Shown here piece after piece: positions 34,290 to 46,613 of a stretch of 64,000 bases of DNA. The position numbers and the translations under genes were made by a program. The first letter of the stretch is position 1. Each line of letters begins with the position of its first letter. The DNA comes from Massospora cicadina (taxonomy: Eukaryota > Entomophthoromycota > Entomophthoromycetes > Entomophthorales > Entomophthoraceae), in contig JAKSZP010012309.1 of the NCBI GenBank assembly GCA_022478985.1, positions 1 through 64,000 of the forward strand. The letters are read 5' to 3'. The notes below the pieces were generated by a model. That model saw only the letters and a list, made by a program, of their open reading frames with translations, did no database searches and was not told the DNA's origin.

Positions 34290-35517
34290 GCAGGGACCCC
34301 ACCATTTAAGGGAGACCTTCAGCGTCATCCATACTCTTCCCACACCACCATTTTTGGGTATGAGATGGTGACATAGGTACTTCACGCACTTTGACTTGAA
34401 GGAGGACTGGGTGATGCTCCACCCAAATGACCTGGAGACAATAACTTAGATTTCTTTACCTTGGGCAGAAGCAGGCCTAGAGTAACTCTTTGCACCCAAG
34501 GACGGAGATGTGAAAGTACCAGAAGAGTTCATAGACTGCGAAAACCTAATCTAGAGAAACATTGTCGCCACTGCCGCTCCACATAGCCCCTTTTCATTCT
34601 CATTAAAGTTCAAAGGGGACGCCGAGCTTCTTAAAGGAAGCCCAGTGGCCCCTCTGAACTCAAGGGTGAAGGAATCCCTGGACAAGTATGTAAAAATCAT
34701 GTTGCAGTATAATATAATTTGTGCTTTTTAAATCCCCAGTGGTATCCCCTTATACTCCTGGTTCCTAAGACCAGTGTCAAATATGCCTCTTTGTAGACTA
34801 ATAACTAACTGAATACCAAAATGGAAACAGACTCTTTCCTCATCCCGCTGATGGTGAGCATCTCTAATATGATTTTGAGAATCTAAGCCTTCTCAAGGTT
34901 TAATCTGGAAGACGCCTTGAACCAAGTACAAGTTGTACCCAAACATCAACATTACACAGTTTTTAAGTGCCACATGGGTGTTTATGAGTACAAGGTTATG
35001 CCATTTGGACTCAAGAATGCACCAGAGGTTTTCCAACTGACCATCAACCATTCACTTAGTGACTTGATTGGACAATGATGTGTCACATACATGGTCAACA
35101 TCTTGGTATTCTAATGTCCCAAGAAACCCACATGGAGGACGTTAGAAAGGTTCTTAGGGCAATGGATAAGGCAAACCTCCATTTAAAACCCTCCAAATGC
35201 GATTTCTGCAAGGTCTCAGTATCCTTCATGGGTAACGTGGTATTTAAAGATAAACGCTCATCTGCCTCAACAAGCTGACATAAATGAAAAAGTTATCAGC
35301 GCCCACAGACAAGATGGGTTGCGCAGCTTCCTAGGAGTATTGAATTTCTAAGAAGATTCACCAAGGACCTCTTGGAGAATGCTGTACTACTTACCAGCTT
35401 ACTGAGCAAGTCCCCATTTGATTCAGAGAGGAGGAATAGATGGCGTTCCATGCCATTAAGGACGCCCTTCTCACAACGACAGTTTTAGTGCACTCTGACA
35501 CAGATGACATTTATTGT
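34290..35517 (+). pseudogene. Element I: RT and start of RNase H
   Basis: Reading across frames: DRLLN-type block near 34790, SFLIPLMVSI-like codons at about 34835-34865, FGLKNAPEVFQ at about 35006-35040, then TYMVNILVF at about 35080-35106 where F-V-D-D-I-L is expected, so both catalytic Asp are gone. The 67-codon piece 35075-35278 contains HMEDVRKVLRAMDKANLHLK PSKCDF, the usual block after the catalytic loop. RNase H begins near 35440 (AFHAIKDALL) and is cut at 35517 by element H. Confidence 0.8.
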
Positions 35518-36661
35518 TGTTAGAAGTTGGTGATTAATTCAAATAAACCCTTTTGAAACTATCAATGCTAATATTTTAACTCATTAATTCATCCCTTAAT
35601 TCTTCTCAAAATATCATCATAATCTATTATACTAGTTTACTTCAAACCCACTTTATTATATTGCCTTTTTCCTGATTTTAAGTCCAATAATAGCTATGAG
35701 ATAATCTTTTATTCCTGATTAAGATACCACTTGGGTGAAAAGTGGTCTCACGGCATTAACTTATTTGCACCTTCTAAATCAGTGAACCATTGATGAACTG
35801 AGGCGGAACTTTTGGTTCAATTATCTGAAATTGATCAATAATGCACATAAACATGGATAGCCCAAATAGGCATATTAGTGCTATGAGAGGACTGCTGACT
35901 TCCCATTATGGGGTACATCATGTTTTATATTCATTTGTCTTTTCCTCATCTTTTGTTATTCATAAAAATATGATAAAACTCTATTTGGGCAGTTTTAGGA
36001 CAATTTTGAGTTGAACTAATGTCAAAATTGAACTCAAAAATACCCCCAATTGTGAGAGTAAAATTGCCTTTAATTGAAATGATAAAATTTACCATTTAGT
36101 CATTACATGAGCTAAATTAATTTGGGGATTTAATTAATAGTTTTTTCCATGACCAGCAGAGGGTTGGAATAATATAAATAAATTCATATAATAGATGAAA
36201 TTGTCCAGGAGATATTTGAGGGTATATAATACCAGCTCCTGGATGATTAATAAAATCAGCATTTGATTATTGGTCATTGTTGCTTATTTAATAATCATTA
36301 TTTATTTTTTAACATCTATCTTCCATCTGTTGTTTCTACATGTTATTTATCATCTATATTAGATAAGTAATTTGTGTACTTACTTCTCAAAGAGAAGTAC
36401 TAAATTATATACCTGCCATAGAAGTAGTCCCAATTATTAAGGAGTATTTCCTATTTTTTGGTTCTGAAGACTAAAGACCATATATATTTAAATTTCGTAC
36501 CTTTAGAACGGTGGGTGCACCAGCGTTACTTGATTTCTATTGAGGATTAATAAAGTATCTACTTACAAATTTTGAGAAGGAGTTTCCTTTATAAAGTGAG
36601 TATATATCCTTGATTACTCTTGTTAAGTCATTTATTTTGCACCATCAGCTAAAACGTAACA
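35518..36661 (+). repeat. Element H: 5' LTR
   Basis: Starts TGTTAGAAG, ends ACGTAACA, with TGTTA/TAACA terminal inversion. Colinear with the 3' LTR, for example ggtctcacggcattaactta (about 35742 and 44029). A TATA-like GGTATATAATACC occurs near 36218, with aataaa after it. Its layout resembles the G LTRs, including a shared ctgctgacttccc block. Confidence 0.92.
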
Positions 36662-36664
36662 TTT

Positions 36665-36681
36665 TGGTGCTTAAAAAACTT
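36665..36681 (+). other. Element H: primer-binding site
   Basis: TGGTGCTTAAAAAACTT starts three bases after the LTR. The first seven bases equal those in A and E; the rest has drifted. Confidence 0.5.
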
Positions 36682-37222
36682 CACAACTACATAATAAGGA
36701 CGTGGAGAAACAGCTCTTAGTGTTTCTAAAAATACAGTGACAATTAATTTTTTGCAATGTTCACATATCAAACATTGTCCATCTAATCATTCCAACACAA
36801 AGAGGCAAACGATTACTTATTATTACTAATATCAACTGGAGCAGGGCAAACTATATCTGCTAATCTGGCCTAGTTTATCCAGGACAATATCCTGAAATGT
36901 TGGAACCCTGTCTCAAGTTTACCAGCTCAGCTCTTCAGCAGTTGACCTGAGCTTAATCTTTTTTATGTGAAAAACCAAGCCCTGAAACACGAAATATATC
37001 AAAGATATAGAGAGCAACTATGGCTGCTTTGGGCTGAAGACTTCAGGAGAATCAGGCTAACACAATTGAATATGTAATTAGCTTTGTGCAACCATTTATT
37101 AAACACACTCAGTGCATTTTTGCTTGCCAAATTATCAAGCTTTCACACTTTCAACATGTTAGAAAGAAAAATGGTCACTATGATCTTGCTTGTTGAAAAA
37201 GCATGACATATGCTTCACATAG

Positions 37223-38880
37223 ATGCAAAAAGCCATTGTTGCTAACCATGGAGCTGCTGCAGGAGCTCATGGCCAAATTGACGAACTAGTAACCCAGATT
37301 AACAAAGGTATTTTAAAAGTAGCAACACATGTGTTAAACCAATCCAGATTTTCTAGCCAGTGGAAATGTGGTATCACAAACCACTGCATTAGACAAAGAT
37401 TCAATACCATTAAGCAGAATCTAATATGGAGAACCTTTTATAGTATAGCCATGCATCAAGAAAAAAAGTATAAGGATTTAAAAGAAAATTATTTAAATTG
37501 GAAGAGAATTTTCAAGCCAAATTTGCTTCAACTCAACAGGATAATGAAGCATTTTCACAATTACCTCCAGTACAAGCAAGGCAACCAGACAACTCATAAA
37601 TTAAGAATAAATTAGCCAACTTATGGTCAACTATCTCTAAAATACAAATCTCAAGTACTATCTTATCTAATGAGGATACTAGAATGGAGAAGTGATTAAC
37701 TCTTGCTAATGCTAGAATGCAGAGTTTTTAGAGATAATGGAGAAATTTCATCCAGACAGACCATTGCTGAAGAAAATCAGATTCAAGTCAATGAGAACAT
37801 AGAGACTCTAAAGGATAATAGTTGCAAATCTGCGGCTAATCTCAGGGGAGGGGAGGATGAAGATGTGGCCCCAAAAAGACACTTAGTTTATAATTCAGAA
37901 GTCGTGTCAGTCCAGATATTATAGGACAGAATCTAGCTAGTATTGGAGGCAAAGCAATATGTGGAGCAAGATTATGGAACGGATGTGTCAAATGCATAAA
38001 CCATCGCATATGTACTGACTCCTATGCCTGCTACAAGCCTCACACAAAACCCCATTCTTCCTGAAATCATTTAATTCGGCCAAACTTAAGAAGAGAAGCT
38101 GCCTCTACTAATAGAGAATTAGGCATAGATGATTATAAATCTCTGATTCTTCCAAAAAATAATATGGAAGGCAATGTATAAACCTTCTAAAAGATTTTTA
38201 GATGTCCATGAGAGGAGCATCAGATTACATGAAGGTATCAGCTCTTATCAATTCTTTTGAATATCACATTGTTGATCTCTTGATGCTTTATTTAGCTGAA
38301 GGATGGACATACACTGATGCCAAAGAAGCTGTTATTCAGGAATTTGGAGGGCCCAAAAAGCTTGCAACCTTCAAAACAGAGCTTTTAAACATCAATTTCA
38401 GATTAAACGAAACTCTAAAGGACTTTGCAGGTTGATTTTATCACAAAGCCCAAGTACTTATTGGATTGGACATTATGACCAAATAATGCAAAAATTGCAA
38501 TAGACATGCTATAAAGCCCTATCATGATATACAACTAGTCATGATTCCTGCTTTTAATCATAATATGGAAGCACAAGTACTTGTGGACTATTTACACCGC
38601 TGAGAAAACTGTATTAAGGCAAATTGGCCATATAATCATTAACAGGTACACTTTTCCCTAAAGAACAATAATGCATTCTATGATAAGGGTAAATGGAAAG
38701 CCTCAGGGCCATAAATCAGATCTTTCTAAGCCCAACGCCGTTACTTGTCATTATTGTGGCAGAAAAGGGCACTATGCAAACAAGTGTTATATCCAAATTG
38801 ATGCAAAACCTGGATTTAATGTAGCTCTTAAAATTGAATAGGGTGCAGAATTGGGAAAATGACAGGTAAAGTAGAGGCGG
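37223..38880 (+). pseudogene. Element H: gag with CCHC zinc knuckle
   Basis: Open pieces at 37223-37615 (130 codons), 37703-37924 and 38202-38435 are separated by stops. The last holds the capsid-like block (WTYTDAKEAVIQEFGGPKKL ... RLNETLKDFAG), which matches E gag on both sides of the D insertion. A zinc knuckle follows, reading CHYCGRKGHYANKC at about 38746-38787 (C-x2-C-x4-H-x4-C, complete), so RNA binding was retained late. The N-terminal region begins MQKAIVANHGAAAGAHGQID and is polar. Confidence 0.8.
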
Positions 38881-39217
38881 AATACTCTACTGCCACCAAC
38901 CATAATGAAAACATTTCTCTTGTCCTGACAAACTTTTTGTTCCAGATCAATATAACTCGTTTCTTTGCATTGGTTTATGGCTGATGATGTATATCTTGTC
39001 ACGACTAGATTAAGAAATAGTCAAACCCCAATAGAAGTTTCTGAAGAAGCCCAAATTGAAGTAGCCAAACCATATGTCAAACAAATGAAGACCATGGTCT
39101 TGATCCTAACACTACATGCTCCCACGACCAGCCATCCCTAAATGATTTACAGATTGCAATTATCATGCAGACTCTGTCAGAAAAAATCCTGAAATATGCT
39201 TCTTCCTTAGATCACAC

Positions 39218-39406
39218 TTGGAGTCAGGCAACTCTAATTCTATTCGCCTAATAAACACTTCTGAACCATACTCCAAATGTACTTATGCTAATATGTCTGT
39301 TAATAAGTTCCATGTTTGGGCTATTATTTACATTGGCACTCCTATATCTATCGCCAGCACTAAGTTGAAAAAGAGGTCGGGAATAACTCTCTGGTGTTGC
39401 ACATGA
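39218..39406 (+). pseudogene. Element H: protease
   Basis: VWAIIYIGTPISIAS at about 39308-39355 fits the retropepsin active-site strand, with the catalytic Asp changed to Tyr (I-Y-I-G for I-D-T-G). Open for 62 codons. It lies between the zinc knuckle and the dUTPase-like domain, as in E. Confidence 0.7.
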
Positions 39407-39799
39407 TTAAGAGTATGGCACTTCAGGAGCGCATAACACCAGAACTCTTGAAGCATTTAGTGCCTTACCTAGAAGGTTAAATCCATAGTAGAATACGCCC
39501 CTGCCATAGTTCTTTTTAATAGAAACTATAAAACTTATTGTTACTGATTCTATAAGATGGTATGGAGTGAATACTAGGCATAAGGATGACACCTTAACCA
39601 TCTTAAACCAGACCATTTCTATAGACTAGACAAGAAGCGCAAAAATGGGACAGAAAAAGCCTAATCTGTTTATTATTTGCTTATTAAGATGGTATAATCT
39701 CTATCAAATACTCTAGTCAAAATGCCATGTCAAGTCTTTGCCAACACAAAAATTCATGAGTATAAGTGATACCCCTTTGAGCAAATAATGAGCTAACTT

Positions 39800-40025
39800 C
39801 ACTTGGAAATTCAGGAATCTAGTCCCAACTGGGTTTACAAAACAGATCCCAGAAGGACTATATGGCGAAATTAGCCAGCCTTAGTCCGGAACTTGACTCA
39901 AGCTTAATGTAGCGCCTGAGATAATTATTCCAGGGCATCAAGAAATTACTATCCTCTGTGCAAATATGCATAATTTCCCATTTTGATCAAAAAGGCACCA
40001 GTTGTTGCCTATTTCCACTTAATCC
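39800..40025 (+). pseudogene. Element H: dUTPase-like domain
   Basis: LVPTGFTKQIPEGLYGEIS at about 39819-39875 is a clear dUTPase block ('TG....iPeG.yG.I'). An in-frame stop and SGT follow at the RSGLA position. A further block NVAPEIIIPGHQEITILCAN fits the 'GvID.DY.GEI.v.l.N' strand with the catalytic Asp lost. DQKGTSCCLFPL at about 39985-40020 fits 'kGdri.QL.pl'. All motifs are in the right order and spacing across one frame change. The next 70 codons (to 40230) form an acidic linker to RT. Inactive copy. Confidence 0.7.
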
Positions 40026-40230
40026 TATCACTGATATTAAATCATTTGATGAATTTAGAACCCTGGATGAGATAGGGCTTCCCAAAGATGACTTACATTA
40101 TGTTAGTACTGACATACCCGTGGTTGATTTAGGGGAACTGAATGAGCAAGAGAAGAATCAAGTCCTAGTTTTATTCAAAAATGATATCATGAAATTTTTT
40201 CAAATGAAGCTTTTGCTTTGTGATGTGTGA

Positions 40231-41410
40231 GGAGAGTAATGCATGCAGTAGATAACAGGAATCATGTACATATCTGGTTAAGGCTGGTCTGACATTAAAA
40301 AGCTGCTGAAGAGGTCATGTCAAAAGAAATTAAGGAACTCCTTGATCACAGTATATTTATACCCCCAAAGGGCTCCATGGGCTTTCCCATTCTTGATTGT
40401 GAAAAATAAAGATAGGATTAACATGTTCGTCATTAAATACTGAAAGCTCAACAACATTATGAATAAGGACTCTTATCCTCTACCACGCATTGACAACGCC
40501 CTAGATAGGCTTGGGGCGCAAAGTATTCGTGGCAATGTATTTAGTTAGCAGATATTGGCAGTCAACTTGCCTAAAGATGAGCGAGAAAAGTGCGCCTTTA
40601 ATAAACAAGAAGGCTATTTAACCAATGAAGATGCCCCAAGGACTCTGCAACTCTCCAGCAACGTTACAAAGATAAATAGACACCACCCTGGGTGATTTTT
40701 TCTTTACATTAAAACTAGCGTACTTAAATGATATAAACTTTTAGCTGCACCTTTGAAGACCATCTGGAGCATCTGGAAGAGGTTTTCATCAGGTTAGCAG
40801 CTACAAAATTGTATATTAAGCCCCTAAGTATCAGTTTTTAAGGGTCAGCTGAAGTATTCTATATTGTTTAACAAAAAGGAAGGTCTTTGGCCACAGACGG
40901 CCAAACTTGAAATCTCAAAAATGAAAGGCTTCATTAATGGAAGTAGGAGCCATTTTGTCTTAAGTTGAGGAAGATGGCGAAGAGCACCCAGTAGCATATG
41001 CCATTTAAACTTTAGATGCCCATAAGAGAAATTATACTGTGACAGAAAGGGAATATTAAAAGTCAAATACGTCTAAAATAGTTTGGGTTTATATATAAGG
41101 GATGCAATTTAAATTAAACTGACCATGTATCTCTCATCTGGATCAATAATTTGAAAGAGCCAGAAGGACTTCTGGCTCTGAGGGTGCTTATGTTGCAGAC
41201 TTACAACAACACCATTAAGTATTGGGCTGGTGCTAAGCATCAGAATGTTAATTGCTTGTCTCATATGCCCATCATGAAAAATCTATGTCAGACTGCAGGA
41301 GCATTATTTCAGAAAATGAACAATGGAGCATTTGGTGATGAAACCAAACTATTAAAAATAATTCTCTTTAAATTAAGAAAGGAACCCATGTGGAAAAGGA
41401 GTCCTATTTA
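40231..41410 (+). pseudogene. Element H: RT and RNase H
   Basis: RT: NKDSYPLPRIDNALDRLGAQ at 40463-40522, VNLPKDEREKCAFNKQEGYL at about 40563-40622, LAYLNDINF near 40710-40745, where YLDD has become YLND. RNase H: EHPVAYAI-like codons near 40985, AHKRNYTVTEREY at about 41020-41055, and a later piece (41151-41411) with NTIKYWAGAKHQNVNCLSHM, the usual end of the RNase H/connection ('yrpGk.N..aD.LSR'). Frames are broken. Confidence 0.8.
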
Positions 41411-42470
41411 ATAGTATTGATAGAAATTAATACATATTTCTTCATCCTTCAGCCCAAACGGATTTAATTTTTGCTGCCCATAAAGCAACCAGGCACAAAG
41501 GATTAAGAAGATTTGGAACAGCTCAAACAGATTTATTAAGATTTGATGCACTTTCAATATCCATGAAACCTTGAGTTTCTAAAAAGAGTGCCAAAGAGAA
41601 ACCCTTTCTGAAAAGTTATTTTGTAACAGCTTTTTTTAGTCAATACTCACTTGGCACACCATATCTATAGTTGTGGTTGGACACCTACTGTTTAGCAATG
41701 CAAAGCTAAATATACATTGTGGCGATTGATCACCTAACTAATGGGTCAAATCTAGAACTATTAAGGACCTAGGAGCTTCAACAACCCAACAATATCTTAG
41801 AGCAGATCACTCATTGGCATGGATGTCCGCAATCTATATTGATGGATAATGGCACAAAATTCGCTGCAAATATCCTCCAGAAACATGATTTGCTAATGAA
41901 AGTACAATGTGTTCTTTTGACTCCATATCACCCATAAACTAATGGCTCAGTTGAACAAGTCAATGGAACGCTTAAAATTTTCTTAGGAGGTAACTTCTCA
42001 GAAGCCCCAAGAATGGAGTACAATTTTCAAGTCAGCCATATTTTCTTACAATATCCCATACCATTTAGACACTAAAATGTCTCCTATCCAACTGCTCTAT
42101 GAGAAGAATCCAACCTTACCTTCATTGCTATACTCCACGCTTCAAGACCCCCAAGATTTGACTCATCCACAGTATGTAATTGGATTGCTGAAACTTTAAT
42201 AAAACTGCAAGTCAGCCTTCTATAATAATTTCAAACTTCAGAAGTACCAACATGAAAAAGATCAGAAATTGGTACAATCCGCCCAAAACCATTCATTGTG
42301 GGTAATAAATTTTATTTTGCAGTACCCACGGTTTGGGTCAGACCTACATAAGTTAAATCAAATTAGAGGTGCCAAATTTGATGTAATTGAGAGAACTTTG
42401 AACTTCACCTACACAATTAAGAAGAAAAATTCAGGACACATATATATAATTGAGTTCATAATAGTTTCCT
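41411..42470 (+). pseudogene. Element H: integrase
   Basis: HKATRHKGLRRF at about 41479-41514 fits the HH-CC domain start. AIDHLTN near 41713-41733 carries the first catalytic Asp. SILMDNGTKFAA near 41834-41870 carries the second as D-N. NGSVEQVNGTLK at about 41942-41977 carries the Glu. KMSPIQLLYEKNP follows at about 42076-42114. The end (42269-42472, 67 codons) is basic. All three catalytic acidic residues are still readable, although the frame is not. Confidence 0.8.
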
Positions 42471-43797
42471 AAGAAGTTATATGTAGCTGTCCAATTAAAA
42501 AATATTAAGGTTTTTTAATAAAAAAAGAAACAAAAAGAGAATAAAGTAATATGAATATATATATAATTTTTTATAAAAATAAATTAAAAGAAAAACCCAA
42601 AAAGGATAATATAAGTATTGATATAATAATTTTATTGCTTACTCTCAAGGAGGGAGGGAAATCAGGCTCTTGATCCTCAGTTAAATGTGCCATAAAAGTC
42701 CAGTCAACTTGCCATGAAGTTAAAAAAACATCTGTAACCACATAAAGCCAAAAATGAGGAGTATTAGTATCAGCTGTCTTCCAGCGCAAGAGAGGAAGAG
42801 CGAGAACTTAGACACTCCATTTAATCTGGTTGAGGCCGGATTTAGGTGGAATATAATCGCTCAAAACAAGACTTTCAATAAAAAAGTCATTTTGATAGTT
42901 TTAAATACTGGGGTTTAAAGACAAACGCGGTGAGTTTCACACTACCACAAAAAAGGAGGGGAGGATAATTAAAAAGTTTCCTGAAAGGCATCTGATCTGA
43001 GGGATATTAATAAGGTGGCCCAAAATGGCCATTTTAGGTAAATTCTCGTCATAAATATCATTATGCAATCCTTGGTATGCATAATTAACAGTAAAAAATC
43101 AGGAATCATGCTTTTAATGTGTGTTAAATTTAATGTAGCACGTGAATTGGGCCAATTCCTTAAGTCCAGAGCCCAGTTGAAAATATCTCTTGCAAAATTG
43201 GTCACTTGAGGAAGCCTTGAGCCTTTCTAGAGGGATCAGTGCTTAATGCCTAGAAAACTGGACCAAGACAACAACCAAAGTTTGCCTCAAGTCAAGCACT
43301 TAATGGCCATGGTAAGGACTATATGAGGCATGATGAACTGCATAGTATCCCTGAGACATTGTGAAGTGGCTGAGAACGTACAGAAACTCTTCCAAAATAT
43401 CCCAATATATATAAAAGTCCAGCAGAGAAAATCTGGCTCTTCAATTAGAAATATGACCAAAAGGTATCACTTGAATATACTAGAGGAACGCGTGCAAAGA
43501 ATTTACCCTATAGATTTAATGATAATTTTTCCATCCTGAGTAACCTCCTCTTCAAAATGGTATCAGTCTAAGTAAAGTGATTACAGTCAGTGCAGAGGTA
43601 ATCTGGTTTATTTTATAATCCTGCATGGAACATAATACTAGTTTTTTTATCAATATTAAGATAAACATGAAAATGGTGACGCTCAATGGAGATTAAAAAT
43701 TCTCAGATAATATTGATAGTTAGAGGATGAACTATTACAGACATTGAGGAGAAAATCAGGAAACTCAGAGTTTATATTCTAGTCAAGTTGGGGGAAA
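42471..43797 (+). other. Element H: 1.3 kb region between integrase and 3' LTR
   Basis: No plus-strand coding is recognised. Short open pieces occur on both strands (72 codons minus at 42789-42571; 78 codons minus at 43205-42969; 69 codons plus at 43330-43539), none with a known motif. A (TA)-rich patch lies at 42550-42590. Such a long stretch after integrase is unusual for the family: in A the interval is close to zero. Confidence 0.4.
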
Positions 43798-44937
43798 TGT
43801 TAGATTTTGGCGGTTGAACAAATAGTAAACCCTTTAAGAAAACCATCAATGCTGATTATTTTAACCCATTAATGGATCCCTTGATACTTATTAATTTATC
43901 ATAATAATCTGATATATTAGTTCACTTAGAGCCACTTAATTAGATCTCATTCTTCCTGATTATCAGTACTAATAGTAGCTATGGGATAATCTCTTATGCT
44001 CAATTGAGAGGCCACTTGGGTGCAAAATGGTCTCACGGCATTAACTTATTTGAACCTTTTAGTCCAGTGCACCATCAATGCACTGAGGCGGAACTTTGGG
44101 TTCAATTATATGAAATTGATTTAATAATACACTTAAACAAAGTATAGCCCAAATAGAGCGTTTTAGTGTTATGAGAGTCCTGCTGACTTCCCAATTTGGG
44201 GTACATCACGATTTTATATTCATTTATCTTCTTACCCATCATTTTTTATTCATCAAAATATGAAGTAGCTTTGATTGGCCAGTTTTTGGGATGATTCTGC
44301 ATTAATTAAATGTCATTATTGAACCTAAAATCCACCCAATTATAGAAGTAAAATTGCCTTTAATTTGGCTTATATATTTGTCATTTAATCAATTCATGGG
44401 TTGAATTCACTTAGGAATTTATTTATAATCTTTTCCATGATCATTAGAGAATTGGCATAATGTGAATGAACTCATCCAATAGACGAGTTTGACCATAAAA
44501 TGCCTAAAAATTTATTAATACTGGCACATGGCCAATTACCACAATCATCATTTAATTATGGTACTTAATAACTAAAAAACTTTATTATCAATTGCCATCT
44601 ATCATCTTTCTGTTGCTCCTACTGTTATCTATCATCTATATTAGATAAGTAGTACTTGTGCTTACTTACTGAAGAGAAGTATTCAATTATATACCTGACA
44701 GAGAAGTAGTCCTAACTTTTTAGGAGTATTTCCTGTTTTTAGCTATGAAGACAGAAGGTCTCTTATTTTTAATATCCAGGTAAATTAAGAATGGTGATCG
44801 TACTGGAGCTACTTGTTTTTCTATAAAGGATTATTGGAGTATCTACTTCCCAATTTAAGCTGACTTCTTTTAAATACAAAGTAAATATCCTTATTCCCTT
44901 GTTGAGTTTTTTAGCTTGCACCACTAACTAAAAATTA
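43798..44937 (+). repeat. Element H: 3' LTR
   Basis: Starts TGTTAGATTTTGG right after a polypurine tract; end placed at ttaa (44937) before atcgt, by comparison with the 5' LTR and the RNase H reading frame. Confidence 0.9.
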
Positions 44938-44942
44938 ATCGT

Positions 44943-46590
44943 TGAGTCAGATGCCTCTTACTTCTCCATTGGGGCAATCCTCTTACAAAGTGGTGAGGAC
45001 AGTTTGGAGCACCCAGTATGCTACTTCATTAGGAAGATGTTTCTGGTTAAACAAACTACCCTATTTACAACTAGGAACTCTTGCAATCATACAGCTCTAG
45101 ATGAGTGGTAGCATCACCTGTTCATGATCAGGACCAACTGCAGGGATAAAGTTCCACAAGAGCCCCAAAAAATGAATCAGTGACAAGACTCTGGCACCTA
45201 GATTTGTCTAAGTACAACTCTAAGATAAAATATAGGCCTGAGAAGAGCAAATTAATGCCAGACCTACATGTCTGGGATCTAAAAATGATCTACTTGAAGG
45301 AAGAATCTAACGTGTTCAACATGGCTACCATGCTCCCTCATCAGGTGTTTTTGGCAATACTGGAAGAATGTTCTGAATAACGTAAATAATTCAGATAGCC
45401 CAGAGATGTAAAAAAATTGGTGATAAGGTTAGAAGGGTGATCAAGGAGGGGGATCCCAGCGACGGCCACAAGAATTACAGGAAGGAGGGAGGCCTCATCC
45501 TGCAAAAATATCGCCTATGGGTCTCAACGCAAAAGCTCTAAACTGAGGTCATGTAGTTTCACCACTACCACCCTCTGGAGGGGCACAATGATATCAAGAA
45601 GACATTCAATTGATACTCTGGAATTACTCCTGGTTGGTTCTAGAGAGAACTGTAAGAGGATATGCCATGTATTGCCTTACCTGTGCCAAATTAAGCCCCT
45701 CCAAAGACCCATCGGGAAGTTGAAACCCCTGCAGATTGAACAAATGTCATGGACCTCACTAAATGTGGATTTTGTACTGGGTTTCAAAAATCAAGAGGAT
45801 ATGTTGAAGTCATGGTGGTAGTAGGCAGCTAAAAAAGTACGCGGAGTTCATCTCAAGCAGCTCCAAGGTCACAGCAAAGGGCATGGCAGGATATTCATAA
45901 GGGAGGCTTCGCCCATCATGGACTCCTGGACGAGATTATCTTGAACAAGGGACCATAATTCATCACTATGTTCTAAAACCACCCCTTGGAAAATCTGAAG
46001 AGTTAGAACATACAGCTCTTCTGTATATCATCCACAATCCAACAGCCAGAGGGAGAGATCAATCAGACCCTCAAACAGTACTTTATGATACTATTGTACC
46101 ACATGACTAGAATGATGGATTGACGGTCTGAATATTGCTCAGTTTATATACAACAACCTTGCGTAATCAATGATGAGAAAGTCCCCCTTTATACATGAAC
46201 TATGGGTGCCACCCACAGACAATGGAGGGACACGCTGGGGTAACAAACTTCATGGTGTATGATTTAGCGACTAAAATGAAGGAAAATCTGAAGACACTGA
46301 AGTCCAACTTAGAGAAGGCCGTAGAGTCCCATAAGAGGAAGGTGTGAGTGCATCTCCCTGAGGCCCGCCCTTCAAATATGATGGGTTATGTGATCAACGA
46401 CAAGCACTACTTGCTCCCTGGGCAGTTTTAAAAGTTTGGACTCATCGACCTAGAGCCATACAATATCATTTGTCAGGTGTGCGAGGTAGCATATGAACTG
46501 GAATTCCTGGAAGGAATGCGCGCACATCCAGTTCTACATGTAGCTCAGCTTAGGAGATTTGAAGCCCACGTACTAACAAAGCTGGAGCCA
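44943..46590 (+). pseudogene. Element I: RNase H continuation and integrase
   Basis: RNase H resumes as VESDASYFSIGAILLQSGED at 44941-45000 and ends with SKYNSKIKYRPEKSKLMPD near 45207-45263. Integrase shows HHYHPLEGHND near 45558-45590 (zinc domain His pair), a Cys pair in another frame near 45690, the core start near 45750-45840 with poor preservation, VYHPQSNSQRE at about 46030-46062 with the catalytic Glu, and the C-terminal block YELEFLEGMRAHPVLHVAQL at about 46492-46551. Frames shift several times. Confidence 0.8.
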
Positions 46591-46613
46591 GTCCAGTTGG
46601 ACAGCCAGGAGAG

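Larger units (their letters stand above)
35518..44937 (+). mobile_element. Element H: full-length Ty3/Gypsy element with 1.14 kb LTRs (9.4 kb)
   Basis: LTRs 35518-36661 (1144 bp) and 43798-44937 (1140 bp). Primer site, gag with zinc knuckle, protease, dUTPase-like domain, RT, RNase H and integrase follow in order, then a 1.3 kb region without recognised genes, and a polypurine tract (gttgggggaaa, 43787-43797). It sits in I's RNase H with target duplication attgt (35513-35517) / atcgt (44938-44942). Joining the flanks restores an F-I-V-E-S-D-A reading of RNase H. Confidence 0.92.

Noticed and set aside
39218..40230. Host gene between gag and RT of H
   Set aside because: Motifs fit protease and dUTPase of the element itself.
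42540..42590. TA-rich patch as a centromere or origin signal
   Set aside because: Short simple AT sequence; no supporting structure.
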